A stretch of DNA of 64,000 bases from contig NC_040022.1 of assembly GCF_000972845.2 (NCBI RefSeq), positions 11,767,711-11,831,710 of the forward strand. Reading direction: 5' to 3'. This stretch comes from Larimichthys crocea (lineage: Eukaryota > Chordata > Actinopteri > Sciaenidae). This document shows, piece by piece, positions 13,336 to 25,579 of the stretch. Numbering within the stretch: the stretch's first letter is position 1; every line of letters begins with the position of its first letter. The translations under genes and the position numbers were made by a program. Under the pieces are notes generated by a model. That model worked only from the letters and a program-made list of their open reading frames with translations. It searched no databases and was not told the origin of the DNA.

Positions 13336-13852
13336 GATTTTTTGGTCTTCCTTAAATGTATTACTTAATGTTTGTTATGCACCAAAGAAACCAAGAGAAA
13401 CCCCTTGTATGTGAAAACAGATAATGACCAATTAGTAAAAAAAAAACAAAAAAAAAACATTTATTAAAATTCTCCCACAAACTATATCCTGATACAACAG
13501 AAAAGTTCATGACATGTCAACAATAAAACTGACGACTGTTTGAGCGTTAAAAATAATTTAACAAGTTAAATTTATCAGCACAGCCACTCAAAAATTAAAA
13601 TTTTAACTAACTAGGGTTGTATTTTTGATAAAAACTTGAATTTTGGTGTGACAGTCTGACATTTTAACTTGTTAAAAGTTATTTTTGGATTTAAGTTACT
13701 TCTCGTTTTATTCATCGAAGCTTATACATGTCATAATCAGACTTCTTAACTTTAAGGAAATTAAAGTTTTTGGTCTCACTTGTCTTTCTGTCCGTCGTTT
13801 CTGACAACTTTTCACTCAGCAGCTTCACTGCAGAGAGAAAAACTACTTCCTG

Positions 13853-13858
13853 TTTATT
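13853..13858 (-). terminator. zmat2 polyadenylation signal
   Basis: TTTATT on the plus strand is AATAAA on the gene strand, about 270 bases past the zmat2 stop at 14130. It is the first good signal in that direction. Confidence 0.6.
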
Positions 13859-14129
13859 AAAACAAGTCTATTTCTGGCAGGAAACTGCTGAATTTAATCT
13901 CATCAGAACTGACAGAGTGATGGATGAAACTACCAAAATAAAATAAAAAAAGAATATTTTCAGTGTAAAAGTCTGAACCAGGGCTGTGGAGTCATGGCCG
14001 CAGCTGGACGACTCCTTCCTGTGTTTAGAGTCTTGTTCTGGGCTTAAACTCCAGCTGACTGGGGGGGTGGAGCAGAGCTCCTCGACCTGATGCGTAGTGG
14101 TCCTCATGGTGTAGTCGAGCAGCAGAGCA

Positions 14130-17100
14130 TCAGTGACTTTTCTTGGACGAGCCAAAGCCTGAGAAACCCATCACTGCCGCCATCTCATCGTCCTCCTCAA
14201 AGTCTACGTCCTCCTCCGCCCGACGCTTCCTCTCCTTCTGCTTCTCTTTCTTGTAGGCCTTCGCCTTCTCCTCCTGACAAACACAACAGGAAACGTTTGA
14301 ATGAACTTAGTGACGTGATGTGCTAAGGCTCTGTTCACATCTACTACAGGTGTGAAAACACCTAAGCCGTATCAAGATTAAACTCTGACCACATTCAGAG
14401 GCCGCCTGACACACAAATCTTTTTTAGTGTCACTGTAGGTCAGATTGGCTGCTGATCATTATTGGCTGACATTTTACAACATGGTGGCCACACAGAAGGC
14501 TCTTTTGGGTCAAGATGGCAACAAATCTTATGGAAATGTGGATTTATTGATCTGGTATCGTATCTAACTTGTGAGTTAACTTGTGAATTTCTTATGGCTG
14601 CAGCCACTAATTATTTTCATTACTGTTATGTCTAAATGAATAGTTTAAGCACTTTGTCTACGTCACGCTGCGGCTGCCAATCAGACGATCAGAGCAGTCA
14701 AACCCTGCACAGTCAGCCTGAAATGTCTCTGAAACTGAGACAGATTATCTAAACTCTGATACGCTCCCTGTTGCGTTCTGACTTTGGTTATTTCATGAAC
14801 TTTCATGAACTCTTTGACTGACTTGCAATTTATGGTGCAAAATAGAAGACACGAATGAGTTTAACTTGGTTTGTGTCCGATGGTTTAAGAGAGAGAGAGA
14901 GAGAGAGAGCAGTCACTGAGAGACAGACAGTGAATGAGATAAAGCCGGTTAATCAGTGAAAAGAAAAAAGAAAAAGTTATTCTTTCGCAGTGTTACATCG
15001 AGCAGAAATACTCACACTCTCCTCACCGCTGTACAACCCTGTGGTGATTCACCACAGTGGCTGATTCTGTCTGAATGCACAGTAAGACTTGTTTATAGCC
15101 GAGCAGTTGTTGATCAGTTCCTGCAGCAAAGGGCCGCTGCAGCAAGGACTGAGCCTTCGCGGATGGATGCTCTACCAACTGAGCTAACCATCACCGACCC
15201 TGGTCTATTTCAAAGATTTTTCTGAGAGTGTCATCACTTCTGATTCAGTAGGTGGGGGTGTGTCCTCCTCCCTTCTCACCTCCTCTCGGAGCTCCTTCAT
15301 GCGCTCCTCAAAGTCGTACTCCTTCTGCTTCTCCTCCATCTTCTTCTTGTTCACCTCAAAACGTTTCTTCACCTGATCCAGAGACGAGCGCTCGACTCGC
15401 ATCGACATCCCGAGGTTCCTCTGGTCTGCACACACAAACACCAACACACACACGGTTACACACAAACAGTGAACTGGTTCATCGTCACAGTTGCTTTGTC
15501 GTCATGAACTCACGTTTCTTTCCATTGATGTGATCCAGGAAGTTGATTGAGTCTTTCACGACACAGTCACAGACGTTACAGTAATAACTGGAAGAGAAAA
15601 AGAAGACAACGACGAATCAGATGATGACAGAACAATATTCAGTCTTTTAAGCAGCTAAATATTGAACTATGTCCTCAGCTTGTCTTAAACAGGTTGTGTG
15701 CAATGACTTTTTACAGCTTTCCTCTGAAAACGGCAGCAGGAAAGTGCAAAACTGACAGTGAGCTGAAAGTCACTAAAAGGTTGCAGATTCACCACAGACA
15801 CATTGTTAATATTAAAATCATCAAAACAAGTCAAATAAAATCTGGTTGTGGTGTCGGGAGGAGATTAAATTCTTCATACCCGCCCATCTCAGCCTGGGGA
15901 GTGGTCTTTGTGATGACGATGGTCTTCCCCAGTTTGGACTCCAGATCCACTTTGTAGTCTCTGTGACGCAGGAGGTCACGTTTGACCGGCGGAGCCACTT
16001 TTCCTGCAAGAGAGAGAAAGACTGATCTGTCAGCCAGTAATCATAATCAATAAAAAGTTCATTTTTTAAATACATTTTTGTGTTATTGTCTCACCATCTC
16101 TCCTCTCTCTGTCCCTCTCCTCAGCGAGTCGTTTCTGAGCGAGGTTTTCATACTCATCTTTGTCCCACTTCCGACGGAAGTCGTTCTTACTGGACTACAA
16201 GCGGAGGAGAAGAAGAAAAGTCAGTCATACATGTCACAACACAATTCATTGACAGTGTATATCAGGGATGTCCAAACTTCTTTTAAAGAGGATCAGATTT
16301 GACAATGTGAAGAATACTAACGTTTAAAAAATTAAAAAAAACAATCAGGCGTGAACAAATCTAAAAAACAGTTCTGCCTTTCTGTCACATCTGGAGTCAG
16401 ATAACGAAGAATAAATTGTACCGAACACGTTAAACTTCTTAATCTGAACCTCATGTTAATTTTAAACATGACTTATTATGAGTGATGCAAAGTCTGTTGA
16501 CATTTAACTTTAAAACGTGTCACTCTTGTTCTTCTCTTTAACAAAATCATTCAGAAAGTAATATTTTGTGTCACATATAACACCAGCCGTTATGTCCTTA
16601 GAGGTTAATGTTTAGCACATTCAAATACTTCAAAAAGCCAAATCTGACAGCCATACAGTATCGGACAATACCGGGCCACGTAAAATCTGACTGCGGGCCG
16701 TGATTGGCCCCCGGACCAGACTTTGGACATGCCTGGTGTAAATCATAATTTTTTTTTTTTTTTAAACATTTAAATGTTTGTTTCTTAAATCAAGTTTAAT
16801 TGTGACAAAGAAAAAATACTTTAAACTGAAATACGAGTCTTCCTGTTGACGCTTTTATTCTGAAGGAATCCGGAAGTCTCGTTGTTGTTGCTGCTTAGCA
16901 TTGCTAACATATTCTTAGCAGCGTTGTTGTGATTCAGCGACGCAGCAAACAGAGACAAGACAAAACAGACAGACTTGTGTTACACGGCGCAGCACGATAA
17001 CGTGAAAAAAATTAAAAAAAATAAAAACAACGATAAGCTTTAAAGAAAACCGGAAACGGTTACATTGTTCGTGAAGGTGCTATGGTAGCTAACGTTAGCC

Positions 17101-17291
17101 GCTAACTGACGCGCATGCGTATCATTAACAGATTCACAGCCGTTTAACGTCAAACACATCCGGGACAAAATAAAAGCCCCGCAAAGATTGAGTCGTAACA
17201 TTTAAATAAAAGCACATCGTGTGTTTAAAGTTTATATATTTACACTTAAAACGAGCTCAGCTCAGTAACTCACCCCACTGCCGGACGCCAT
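14130..17291 (-). CDS. zmat2: Zinc finger matrin-type protein 2 (spliceosomal)
   Basis: ZMAT2 (Snu23 in yeast) is a small nuclear protein of the U4/U6.U5 tri-snRNP and the pre-catalytic spliceosome. Six exons on the minus strand: 17274-17291 (MASGSG), 16095-16194, 15880-16003, 15514-15587, 15280-15425 and 14130-14273. All borders are GT-AG, phases join exactly, and the product is 201 residues, close to the usual 199. The U1-like C2H2 finger has Cys84, Cys87, His100 and His106 ([10 protein letters not shown] ... DHINGKKH). It is preceded by [19 protein letters not shown] and followed by the helix [20 protein letters not shown]; it ends in [13 protein letters not shown] poly(A) signal (AATAAA on the gene strand) sits at 13853-13858. 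Intron 1 carries a hAT-type insertion. Identification is firm. Confidence 0.97.
15115..15195 (-). mobile_element. tRNA-derived SINE remnant
   Basis: On the minus strand the piece reads 'tggttagctcagttggtaga' followed by 'gc', an RNA polymerase III A box typical of tRNA-derived SINEs, then a 'tgctgcagcggccc' segment resembling 'cctgcagcgacctgg' in the SINE at 29238-29330. No clean B box remains. It lies in the last zmat2 intron. Confidence 0.5.
16263..16735. mobile_element. Non-autonomous hAT element in zmat2 intron 1
   Basis: Ends are inverted: 'cagggatgtccaaact' at the left, and 'caggcatgtccaaagt' when the right end is read backwards. An 8-base target duplication flanks it with one mismatch (GTGTATAT at 16255-16262, GTGTAAAT at 16736-16743). 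The interior ('gcgggccgtgattggccccc') matches the known layout of hAT miniature elements. About 473 bases, no transposase. Confidence 0.75.
17111..17120. promoter_or_regulatory. NRF1-type site in zmat2 promoter
   Basis: GCGCATGCGT matches the palindromic NRF1 consensus and lies about 170 bases inside intron 1 from the zmat2 ATG, in a GC-richer stretch (17060-17340) that looks like the gene's CpG promoter. The match is short, so this is suggestive only. Confidence 0.45.
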
Positions 17292-17483
17292 CTTGTCACG
17301 TTGTAAACGCCGAACAGCGCCGCCTGCCGGAGCGGAGAGACGCTGCATGTTTATGTCCTCTGTGTAAACAAACCACAATCATCTGACAGGATGAGAGGAG
17401 CAATCACAATGATCTAATCATTAACACACATCATACAGAGCAGAGAGGTTTGCATTCACACTGCACTCTGCATTTAGTCTGTT

Positions 17484-17945
17484 GTGCATGTTGTGGAGAA
17501 ATTGCTGAAGTCAAAGGTCAATGGTGAGGTCAGGAAGGAAGAAAGTGTTCAGGAGCCTCTTATGTCTTATGCTGTGTTATTTATTGACGCTTGGCCAAGG
17601 AGAATTAGAGACACTCTCAATGTTCATCAGAAGTGCCTGAGTCGGTCTCACATTCTGCCCAACTCATCCTGGTGGATAGACTTTAAACCCAAAGATAACA
17701 ACACAAATACTACACGCCCAGAATTAGTCAAAGAGAATGTTTTTACCCATGGAGGTGTTATTGTCAGCATATTCTAGTCTGAAGACACAGATGTCTATCT
17801 ATCATGTCTAGGAAGGCAGCAATAGGTCTCTTCGACAGTGTTGAGAGAGACTGGCACCTACTGGTCTCAATCAAAGCCAAACAACTAATACTGCTGAGGA
17901 CCTCAAGGCCCACACGTGACCTTGTGTAACCTAAGGATAGAAAAT
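17484..17945 (+). repeat. Unclassified long repeat (pair with 62630-62912)
   Basis: Begins 'tggtgaggtcaggaaggaag' and ends 'aggatagaaaattccataac'. Both ends recur at 62632 and 62892-62912, together with 'cttatgctgtgttatttatt' and 'caaggcccacacgtgacc' in the middle. The other copy lacks about 170 internal bases. A TG...CA outline would fit a solo LTR, but no target duplication is clear. Confidence 0.6.
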
Positions 17946-18239
17946 TCCATAACAGTACATAGATATGTATATACTGTCATATCCACCTACCTCATGTACA
18001 GAACACAACTGTTTGTAGAAACCATATTTATTCCACCGCCTGCACCAGTTTACAAATATGTATAGATACTCATGTGCATATGTATCAATATTTATGCAAA
18101 TACACATACCTTTCAAATATGCATATAGTTATTTTTTTATGTTTGTAAGTTTGTATGTTCATGTCTGCGTCCACGTGTCGTGTCTGTTGTCTTTTGAACT
18201 GTACTTATGTCTATACCTGGATGTACAATTGAGAGCAGA

Positions 18240-18300
18240 GTGAACTGGAGTCAAATTCCTTGTGTGTGTGTACACACCTGGCCAATAAAGAGATTCTGAT
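18240..18300 (+). mobile_element. Non-LTR retroposon tail
   Basis: 'tggccaataaagagattctg' followed by an A-rich end is the standard 3' tail of a fish LINE family. The 5' sequence is not recognisable as coding. Confidence 0.5.
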
Positions 18301-19214
18301 TAAAAAATGACCAGAAAGAAAAAAGAAATATTAGTGGAGATAGTGGACTAATTTAATGAACAATTTTAAAAAGAAAAAAAACAAGGAAGCCCATTGATGA
18401 CTTGGAGACTTCTCACTCATTGATTGGTCCCATGTCCCCACCGCTAGGGATAACCGTGCTGTAGAACATATTATCAACTGGTGTGAGTACAGTGATGACT
18501 ACAGGAGAGAAAAACAGCTTACAAATAGATAAATAATCTTCATACAATTCAAGCACACATCCAAAATTTTGCATCACAAGTGATGACAGGAAATGGATTA
18601 ATGGATGGATAATGGAATAAAACAACCCATCATAAATAATAATAATTATTCTTTATATAAATATTCTAAATTAAATACATTTAAATAATAATAAAGAAAC
18701 TAAATACAATTTTTATGATTAATAAATAAGGGCATTAGAAAGGAGCGATTAATTTGACTTTTGGGGGACTTCATCATCAATATGTTTCGATAGATAGAAG
18801 TTATGTATTATATGCCCATTATCCAAAGCTGACATACATCATGAACAACTTCGTGAACAACTATGACTAAGCACTAACACAGGTCCTTCATTCCTATAAA
18901 TATTATTTAAATATTCCTTTAAAGTCTGTCTTGTCTTATCTTGAGCACATTTCGCTGATAAACCTCTGTACTTTTTCTTTTTTGTGCTATTTATACTTTT
19001 CCTAAAGGCTCTAATACCTCTAAACTCTACAATAGAGTCACTATGTTGAGACATGGATGTACTCACCTCTCTTACGTCATTCCGCCATCACCTGTCCAGG
19101 TGAGGCGGGCCCCGCCCCCTCTCAGGTGCAGCTCATTAAAAAGCTGTGAAAGCGGAACAATAACGTCCGTCCGTCTGAACTGAAGGCGCCAAACTCAAAC
19201 TGCAAATATAAAAA

Positions 19215-22200
19215 ATGTCAACCAGCGGAGTGGAAACGGCAGCTCAGAGCCCGCTGCTCTCCTCCAGGTAACGACGACCAGAGAGACCTTTAGTTACAGA
19301 CAGAGAGAGGCCAGGACCCGGTCACGTGTCCCGAGAAATATCCGCTATATACTCACACATAGTGTCTGTTAAATGAAGCGTCATCTTCGTCACTTTTAAA
19401 AGTTTGATTTAGTCATCTTCAGTCTGTAAAATCTGTTTGTAATTAAACTTTAGAGGCAGCAGTTATACCTGCAGACAGTGCTCTGGGCTGTAAAACCCAG
19501 CAAGCTGCACGTTTACCCAGTTAAATGTATTTATTTTTGTCAGTAATCTTCTAAAAAAAATGAGTTTATTGTAGTAAATAAGAAAATATGATATTAAAGT
19601 TTCAGGTCCAATTAATGACATCATACTATTATTCTGGAGTTCATAAGCTTTTAAAGTTTGTGTTAAATACTTAAATCAGCTAGTGTATACTCTTAAAACA
19701 CTCAAAGAAATGACTGTGAAATACTCAAATGAATATGAAGTGAACTTAAAGTAAAACTACTAAAGTAGCCAACTGGCATTAACTGCTGTTAGCTCGTTAA
19801 CTCAGCTAATCCTGCAGCTAATGTTCACTGACTCAGCTCCAGAGTTGCACTGTATTCCCTGTCGTCAAACTGGCCTCTGTTGGCTTTGGATTGCCTTGTT
19901 CAGTCCCAGTCTAGGGTGTTGGGACGTAACACACATTCAGCTCTACTAGATACCAGGACCAATCCCTCCTAGGTTCCCAGTAAAGCATCACGATAACAGC
20001 ATAGACTATATAAAGACTGGACGGCGTATCATCGACGTCACCCACGGGTTTCTGAAGTTCAGTGTGGTAGCTTTGGTCGCCACCATCTTGGCAGTCCTTG
20101 CCTCTTGCTGCCTCCTAATGGCTAATCTAAAAATGAAGTGAAGAAACCTGTAACGGCACCCACCTGTTAAAGCAGCCATGCTGTTAATTATGCATAATTT
20201 TAAGCCTTTAAATAATTTGAATGGTTAAGTTTATATAGAAATTCAGACTCACTACAGTTGTCATGAATGGGTACATTTGCTATTGAGACCAATTTATATA
20301 GTAGTCTTTAAACATGGTTATTTCTGCTGTGATGTTGGATTTTAACATGGGGACCTATAGAGACTGACTCATTGTCTAGCCAGCCTCAAGTGGATGTTTG
20401 AGGAACTGCATCTTTTTAATTAAAAACTTCAGTTCAGAGAAACTTAAGTTGAACCAGTTAAATGTTTTGTGAGCAGCTCCTCCATTTAGAGATTCAGGAT
20501 GCTGCCTGATTTGGGTAAACTACAAGATGTTCAGTTTACACATCTGAGAAGCTCAAAACAATTGATAATTGATTATCAAAATAATTGCTGCTTAATTTTA
20601 ATATCTGACAATTAATCAACAAATCGCAGCTCTAGTTTCTTGTCCACTGTATCTCAGTATCAGTGTGCACTGTGTTTTGGGCTGATGTTGTCGTTTGGTG
20701 TCCTCAGCTTCTGTTTCAGCCCGTGGTCATGTGTTTGTGCCAAGGGCTGGTCGGCGGCTGTGTGGAACGGCCTGCCTGACCCGCTGCTGGCTGCCGCCGC
20801 TGCCTCCGGATGCTCCGCCCCTGAGCCGTGGCTCCTCCCTGGCTGCAGCTCTGTCTACGATAGCCTGGTCAGGTGAGGAACAATTCACCTGGAGTCAAAA
20901 AATAGATCATATCAAGAGTTTTTACAGTTTTAACTAAAGAAGTGAGAGAAGACACGTTCTCATGAGTTCTTTACATCCACAGTGACTTAAAATTAAATAT
21001 TGAACACAGCGTGTTCAGTGACCTCAGACTGATAAAACAAATCTTCAAACTTTTATGTGTGTGTATGAAACTGTACTTTGATGTGTCTGCTTCAATAAAC
21101 TTTCCAGGAGAGTAACAACAGAAAAAAACTGTTTAGAAGTCAGAATTTTACACTGCAAAATAGTCACATGAAGTTTAATTTGGTTTGTGTCCAATGCTTG
21201 TGAACGTTGGTCAAGAGACACTGAATGAGAGTGAGCGAGCTCTGCAATCGATAAACCCAGGAGCTCATTGTGGCTGTAATAATTCCTAATGAGATTAAAG
21301 TGGGTGACCATACATCGTCTTACTCTTCACAGTAACGTCTCTCCAATGCAGTCACCCCCTGCTGCCAACGACCTTCGAGGACGAGAGCGAGCTACAAGCA
21401 ACAAACCTCGCAGGTTCAACAACTTTAGTTTCACTTTCAGATGTGAAGATATTAAAGGCTGTAAACAGACTGGAAGTTAATTCTTTAAGGACGGACTGAC
21501 AAATGTGTCACTGAACCTAAAACTGATAGAAACTTTATCTTGCTTTCTTCAGGCCGTCCATCCTGGAGCGTTGTATCCTCAAAGTGTCGACCAGCAGTGT
21601 GGCTGTGGGGACGGACGATCTGGACAAGAAGAGGTCAGTAGGCTCATTTTTCAGATATCTGGACAAACTGTCAGAATACAGAAATGAATCAAACTGAGGT
21701 TTGTATATAAGTGCTGCCAAAAAAATTTCAAAGCAGCAGATTGTTCAGAAATTTTGAGATAACAGGTGCATAGAGTTAAATAATGAGTTCATTGGTTGAC
21801 CTTTGTTTCCCTGCAGGCCTCCCCTTGGTCGCTGTTACCCTTGCTTCCCTGACCCGGACAATACGGAGACAAACGCTGCGGTTCTGAAGCGGCGGCAGAA
21901 ACAAATCCAATATGGCAAGAACACGAGCGGCTACCAGAACTACGTGCAGCAAGTGCCCAGGTGAGAAAACGCACCTGAGTTACTTTCTAAGTGGATTTCT
22001 GGACATGGTAGAGGTGAAACATGACACTCAAACCATGCCTCTCCTCTTCCTCAGACATCTGAGGGATCCTAAGCTCCACCCGTCCACTCCCAACAAGTAC
22101 AAGAAGTACAGCCGGCGCTCTTGGGACATGCAGGTGCGTTTGTGGAGGCGAGCGCTTCACCTGTGGGACCCTCCCACTGACACCCAGCCGGACGTCGCCG

Positions 22201-23018
22201 ACACACAGGACCCAGTGGAGCAACTGTAAGTGGCTGTAATTAAGTTATTATGATGCCTCCTGGTGGACAGATGAGGCTTTGTGAATGTGACCTGGTTCTT
22301 TGCAGGCAGAGCCAGCTGGCAAAGATGACCTCTGACCTGTGTGAGGACGGAGGAGACAAGCAGAGAGAGAAGGAGACTTCAGCAGCCTCTAAAGCCTCCT
22401 CTGTGTCTCCTCTGTCAGACGTGACCTCTCTGGAGCTGCCTGGACCATGGAACAGTCCACTCTCAATGGTACTCCTCAGCTATGATGTCCATGCTTAATC
22501 ATAGCAGTGTATTTCAGTAGACGTGGAGTTTTTATGCTTGGTTTTTCTTCTCTTCAGGAGGCTGAGGGAGGCCACAGGCCACTTCGCTCTCCTCCTGGCC
22601 TGAGCTACTCCTTCAGGAGTCAACTGACCACCAACGACAACATGACCGACTGGCTGCACTTCCTGTTGGAGGCAGACAACGCCCAAGGTGAGGTCAGAGG
22701 CCGGGTGACAACCCAGGAGCTCACAGTAGCTTCAGTACAATGCTCAGGTAGAACGACCAGGTCACCACACACAAACCCCCTGAATCACAGCACGCTACAA
22801 TCACGGCTACAACCACAGCTACAGCCAATCACGACTAACTACAGCTAGAGTCAGTCAGAGCTAATGCTACGGCTACAGCTACAACCAGCCACAGCTACAC
22901 CTGCAGCTACAACCACAGTCAGTCACAGCTTCAACCAAAAAATAAAATGAATTCTTGGTAACAAAGTCCTGATTTATAAGAACTGGAGGACTGAAACGGA
23001 TCGCAAGTTTTTGTTTCA

Positions 23019-23052
<34 letters not shown>

Positions 23053-23321
23053 CGTTAAACAAAACACTTAACTTAAAATAGCTGTGTGTGTCCTTTTGGA
23101 AGAATTTAAAGATTGAGGTTTTTGAGCTTGGGGAACTGAAACTGAACACAAATTCCAGTTAAAGGGATCTGACACTTTGTATACCCACTTTGTATTTGAT
23201 CATTTGCCTCTTTTTAGATTTCATCTCTCACCCTTTTTTCTGTTTTGTTCTTGTAGATTTTGGCTCTGATGACCAGCAGGTTCCCGTCTTTTCTGACCAG
23301 CTCTTGTGGAATCCATACTGA
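19215..23321 (+). CDS. slbp2: Histone stem-loop-binding protein, SLBP2-like
   Basis: SLBP-family proteins bind the 3' stem-loop of replication-dependent histone mRNAs. Eight exons: 19215-19267, 20720-20872, 21553-21633, 21817-21960, 22055-22225, 22306-22468, 22558-22687 and 23257-23321; phases join and the product is 319 residues. The RNA-binding domain spans about residues 118-188: [15 protein letters not shown], then [33 protein letters not shown] and ALHLWDPP. The TPNK motif, whose Thr is phosphorylated in SLBP, is at 155-158. Outside this domain there is no match to ordinary SLBP: a Trp/Cys/Ala-rich start ([16 protein letters not shown]), [15 protein letters not shown], and a C-terminus [10 protein letters not shown]...LLWNPY. 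That, and residues such as SGYQNYVQQ, point to the SLBP2 paralogue, an oocyte form in frogs and fish, rather than slbp. Poly(A) signals lie at 24117 and 24129. Confidence 0.88.
20000..20410 (+). repeat. Dispersed repeat family R1, fullest copy
   Basis: Lies in intron 1 of the slbp2-like gene. It contains all blocks shared with copies at 9655, 13120 and 27455: 'ccaccatcttggcagtcctt', 'ggcacccacctgtt', 'cataattttaagcctt', 'atttctgctgtgatgttgg' and 'agcctcaagtggatgtttg'. No open frame is conserved between copies. Confidence 0.65.
23015..23047. repeat. Poly(T) tract
   Basis: A run of about 29 T in the last intron of the slbp2-like gene. Apparent lysine-rich frames on the other strand come from this tract. 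Confidence 0.85.
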
Positions 23322-24116
23322 TCATTACCGAATCTCCAGCGATCTGAAACAAACGAGGTTCAGTCGTCTGTCAGCGTCTTTAACTCTTTAGTCATCATCG
23401 TGAAAACTTGACATTGTCCTTGTTTGGACCTTTAATAATGTGTTGACCCTTGATGTTGGAGTAATGTTTGTGTGTGCGTGGTTTCCAGTATCCAGTACAT
23501 TTGTCTTTTTAAGATAACGACAGCAGGGATGTGATTCGTCCTGAGTTACATCCACCCCTCCAGGATCTCTTTTCGGAGGTGGGAGGACGACCTGAAGAGA
23601 ACTGAGAAGAACCAACCTGGAAATGTGTTTGAGATTTTCCCGGCTGCTCTTGAACGCGTCCTCGGGTCAGACAGCTGAACACTTTGACCTAAGCATGGTA
23701 CTATAATTTGCACTTTATATATTTAAGTTAAACTGCATCCGATGGCGCACATCTCACCTGAATCATGTTTTAGTTTGATCATCCTGCACTGAAGGAAAAG
23801 CTGCTACTTTTTTGTATTTCGAGTCACTTAATTTTGTCTTTTAATCCCATTTGGTGTCACTTTATCGCCTCTCTGTTGACTGCTGTTGTTGTCTTTGGTC
23901 CACCATCACCTTCATGCTCTGCTGTCTGTCTGGATCTGACTACAGCTCCTCCTTTCTGTACCTCCATGTTTTTTCTAAAAAACAAAAACCTTCATTGATG
24001 GAGGAGAAAAAAGGCTGTCGCTTTGTGTTGTGAGTTTTCTTTTTTACTTTTTTGTGTTTATGAATTTGTCATTTTGTGCTGCTTGAATATCGGGCGCAAA
24101 GCTGAAAGATGTGATT

Positions 24117-24134
24117 AATAAAGATGTAAATAAA
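24117..24134 (+). terminator. slbp2 polyadenylation signals
   Basis: Two overlapping-range AATAAA hexamers (24117-24122 and 24129-24134) about 800 bases past the stop codon at 23321. No other gene intervenes, so the 3' UTR would be about 0.8 kb. Confidence 0.65.
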
Positions 24135-24945
24135 GTGTTATAAATTCACAGACTGGATGGTTTTCTTCTAGAAGAAATGTTGGCAAATATACAGAGTTAG
24201 ATTGTGTGGGCCCCCCTGGACTCTGTGTTCCCCTACCATAGTTGGCTACTGAAGCAGTAATTCGGCAATAATGTTGACATTGAGATTCCAGGTGATGACC
24301 TCAAAGATGACTGAGTGATTATTAAAGTGTGCAAGCTTTAAAATAATATAAAACAAATAAACCTGTTTGTCTACCACATAATTTAGTTCACAGTTTTGAC
24401 GTCTGTAGTGTTTACCTACAATTTAGAAATGATCAAAAACATTATATAAGAAGGCATGTCCAAACCTGACTGGTACTATAGAAATTTTTTAATGATTTCA
24501 GCTGAACTTGTAGAAACACTTTGGTAGTTTAATTTATACGTTTTTCTCTCTTCATATATTTAGTGGGTGAAAACGGAAGTAAAGTACAAGTACCTCAGTA
24601 CTGTACTTGAGTGAGGTACTTCATTGAGCTCAGATTGAACTACATCTGAGGTTATTTTAGTCGATCATGTGGTGTGCGTCTGTGTGTAGAGGATGAAGGT
24701 GTCTCCTCCGTCCACACGGTGTGCTGCTGCAGTCAGATAGCGTCAGTGTGAGCTGACGTTAAATCATCTCTGTTTGTCTGTATTTGTCCTTTAAATCACA
24801 CCGATCAACACACTGCCTCACCTCATGAACGTCTGTTAACTCAACAATAACACAGCTGGAAAGACTGACAGGCACAACAGACCTGCAGATCTGCTTGCTT
24901 GTAAACAAGCTGCCTTGAGACTACAGCTCCCAGAATCCCATTGGA

Positions 24946-24948
<3 letters not shown>

Positions 24949-25036
<88 letters not shown>
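24949..25036. repeat. (TG)n(TA)n compound microsatellite
   Basis: A short GT run passes directly into about 70 bases of alternating TA. It separates the slbp2-like gene from the fam53c promoter. Confidence 0.9.
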
Positions 25037-25039
<3 letters not shown>

Positions 25040-25379
25040 TGGCTTACCTGACATTTTGCGAATTATATTTTTTTATGTTGTATTCCTATTTTAATAAAGT
25101 TCCTTCAGTTGGAGTGAGGATGTGATTAAAATGAAATAAACGGAATAAATGGCAGGTTCTGCTGCTGATAATGAGGTGTAGCACGCCCCCCTCCTCCTGC
25201 CTCCTCCTCCTCCTCCTCCTCCTCCCCCTCCTCCTCCTCCTGCCTGGCACCGTAAATGTTATTTATGAATGCCCACCGCTCACGGGCGTGTGCACGCAGA
25301 TTCCTTATTATTATGTTTTAATCATCACAATACATTGGACATTAATTGTAGCTGGTGTTTAGGTTAGCTCCGGACCGTG

Positions 25380-25579
25380 CGGTGCCCGCGGTGTGCGCTT
25401 GAATCCAGACTTTAATTCATTGTGGTCGGTTTGGTGCTGACAGCGGCGGCGGCGGCGGGCGGCAGGCGGAGTGGTGTGTTCTGCTCTTTAATAATACTGG
25501 GTCAATACACCGAGCACCGCCGCTGTCTGCCAGCCCCCCTGCATCCACCCCGTCACCCCTGGAGGTGCCGTCCGATAAG
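25380..25579 (+). promoter_or_regulatory. fam53c CpG promoter and 5' non-coding exon
   Basis: A GC- and CpG-rich block with a (CGG)n core (25445-25458) begins here after AT-rich sequence. It ends in a good splice donor (gataag|gtaagc, exon end 25579). The next convincing exon downstream in the same direction is fam53c exon 2 at 28326, so this is most simply its untranslated first exon and promoter. No TATA box is seen, as expected for a CpG promoter. CpG-rich sequence continues to about 26070. Confidence 0.55.

Larger units (their letters stand above)
8615..13850. other. Intergenic, repeat-rich, no gene seen
   Basis: Between the lcp2 start and the 3' end of zmat2 I see no exon series. The stretch holds a (TC)n run at 9084-9115, two dispersed repeats (9655-9905 and 9955-10345), a (GATA)n array at 11124-11199, a sequence resembling the abundant fish repeat 'ccaaagcgacttac' near 11330-11390, a reverse-transcriptase scrap near 12515-12590 and another dispersed-repeat copy at 13120-13335. 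lcp2 is transcribed leftward from 8614, so its promoter should lie in 8615-9300; I recognise no decisive element there. Confidence 0.6.
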
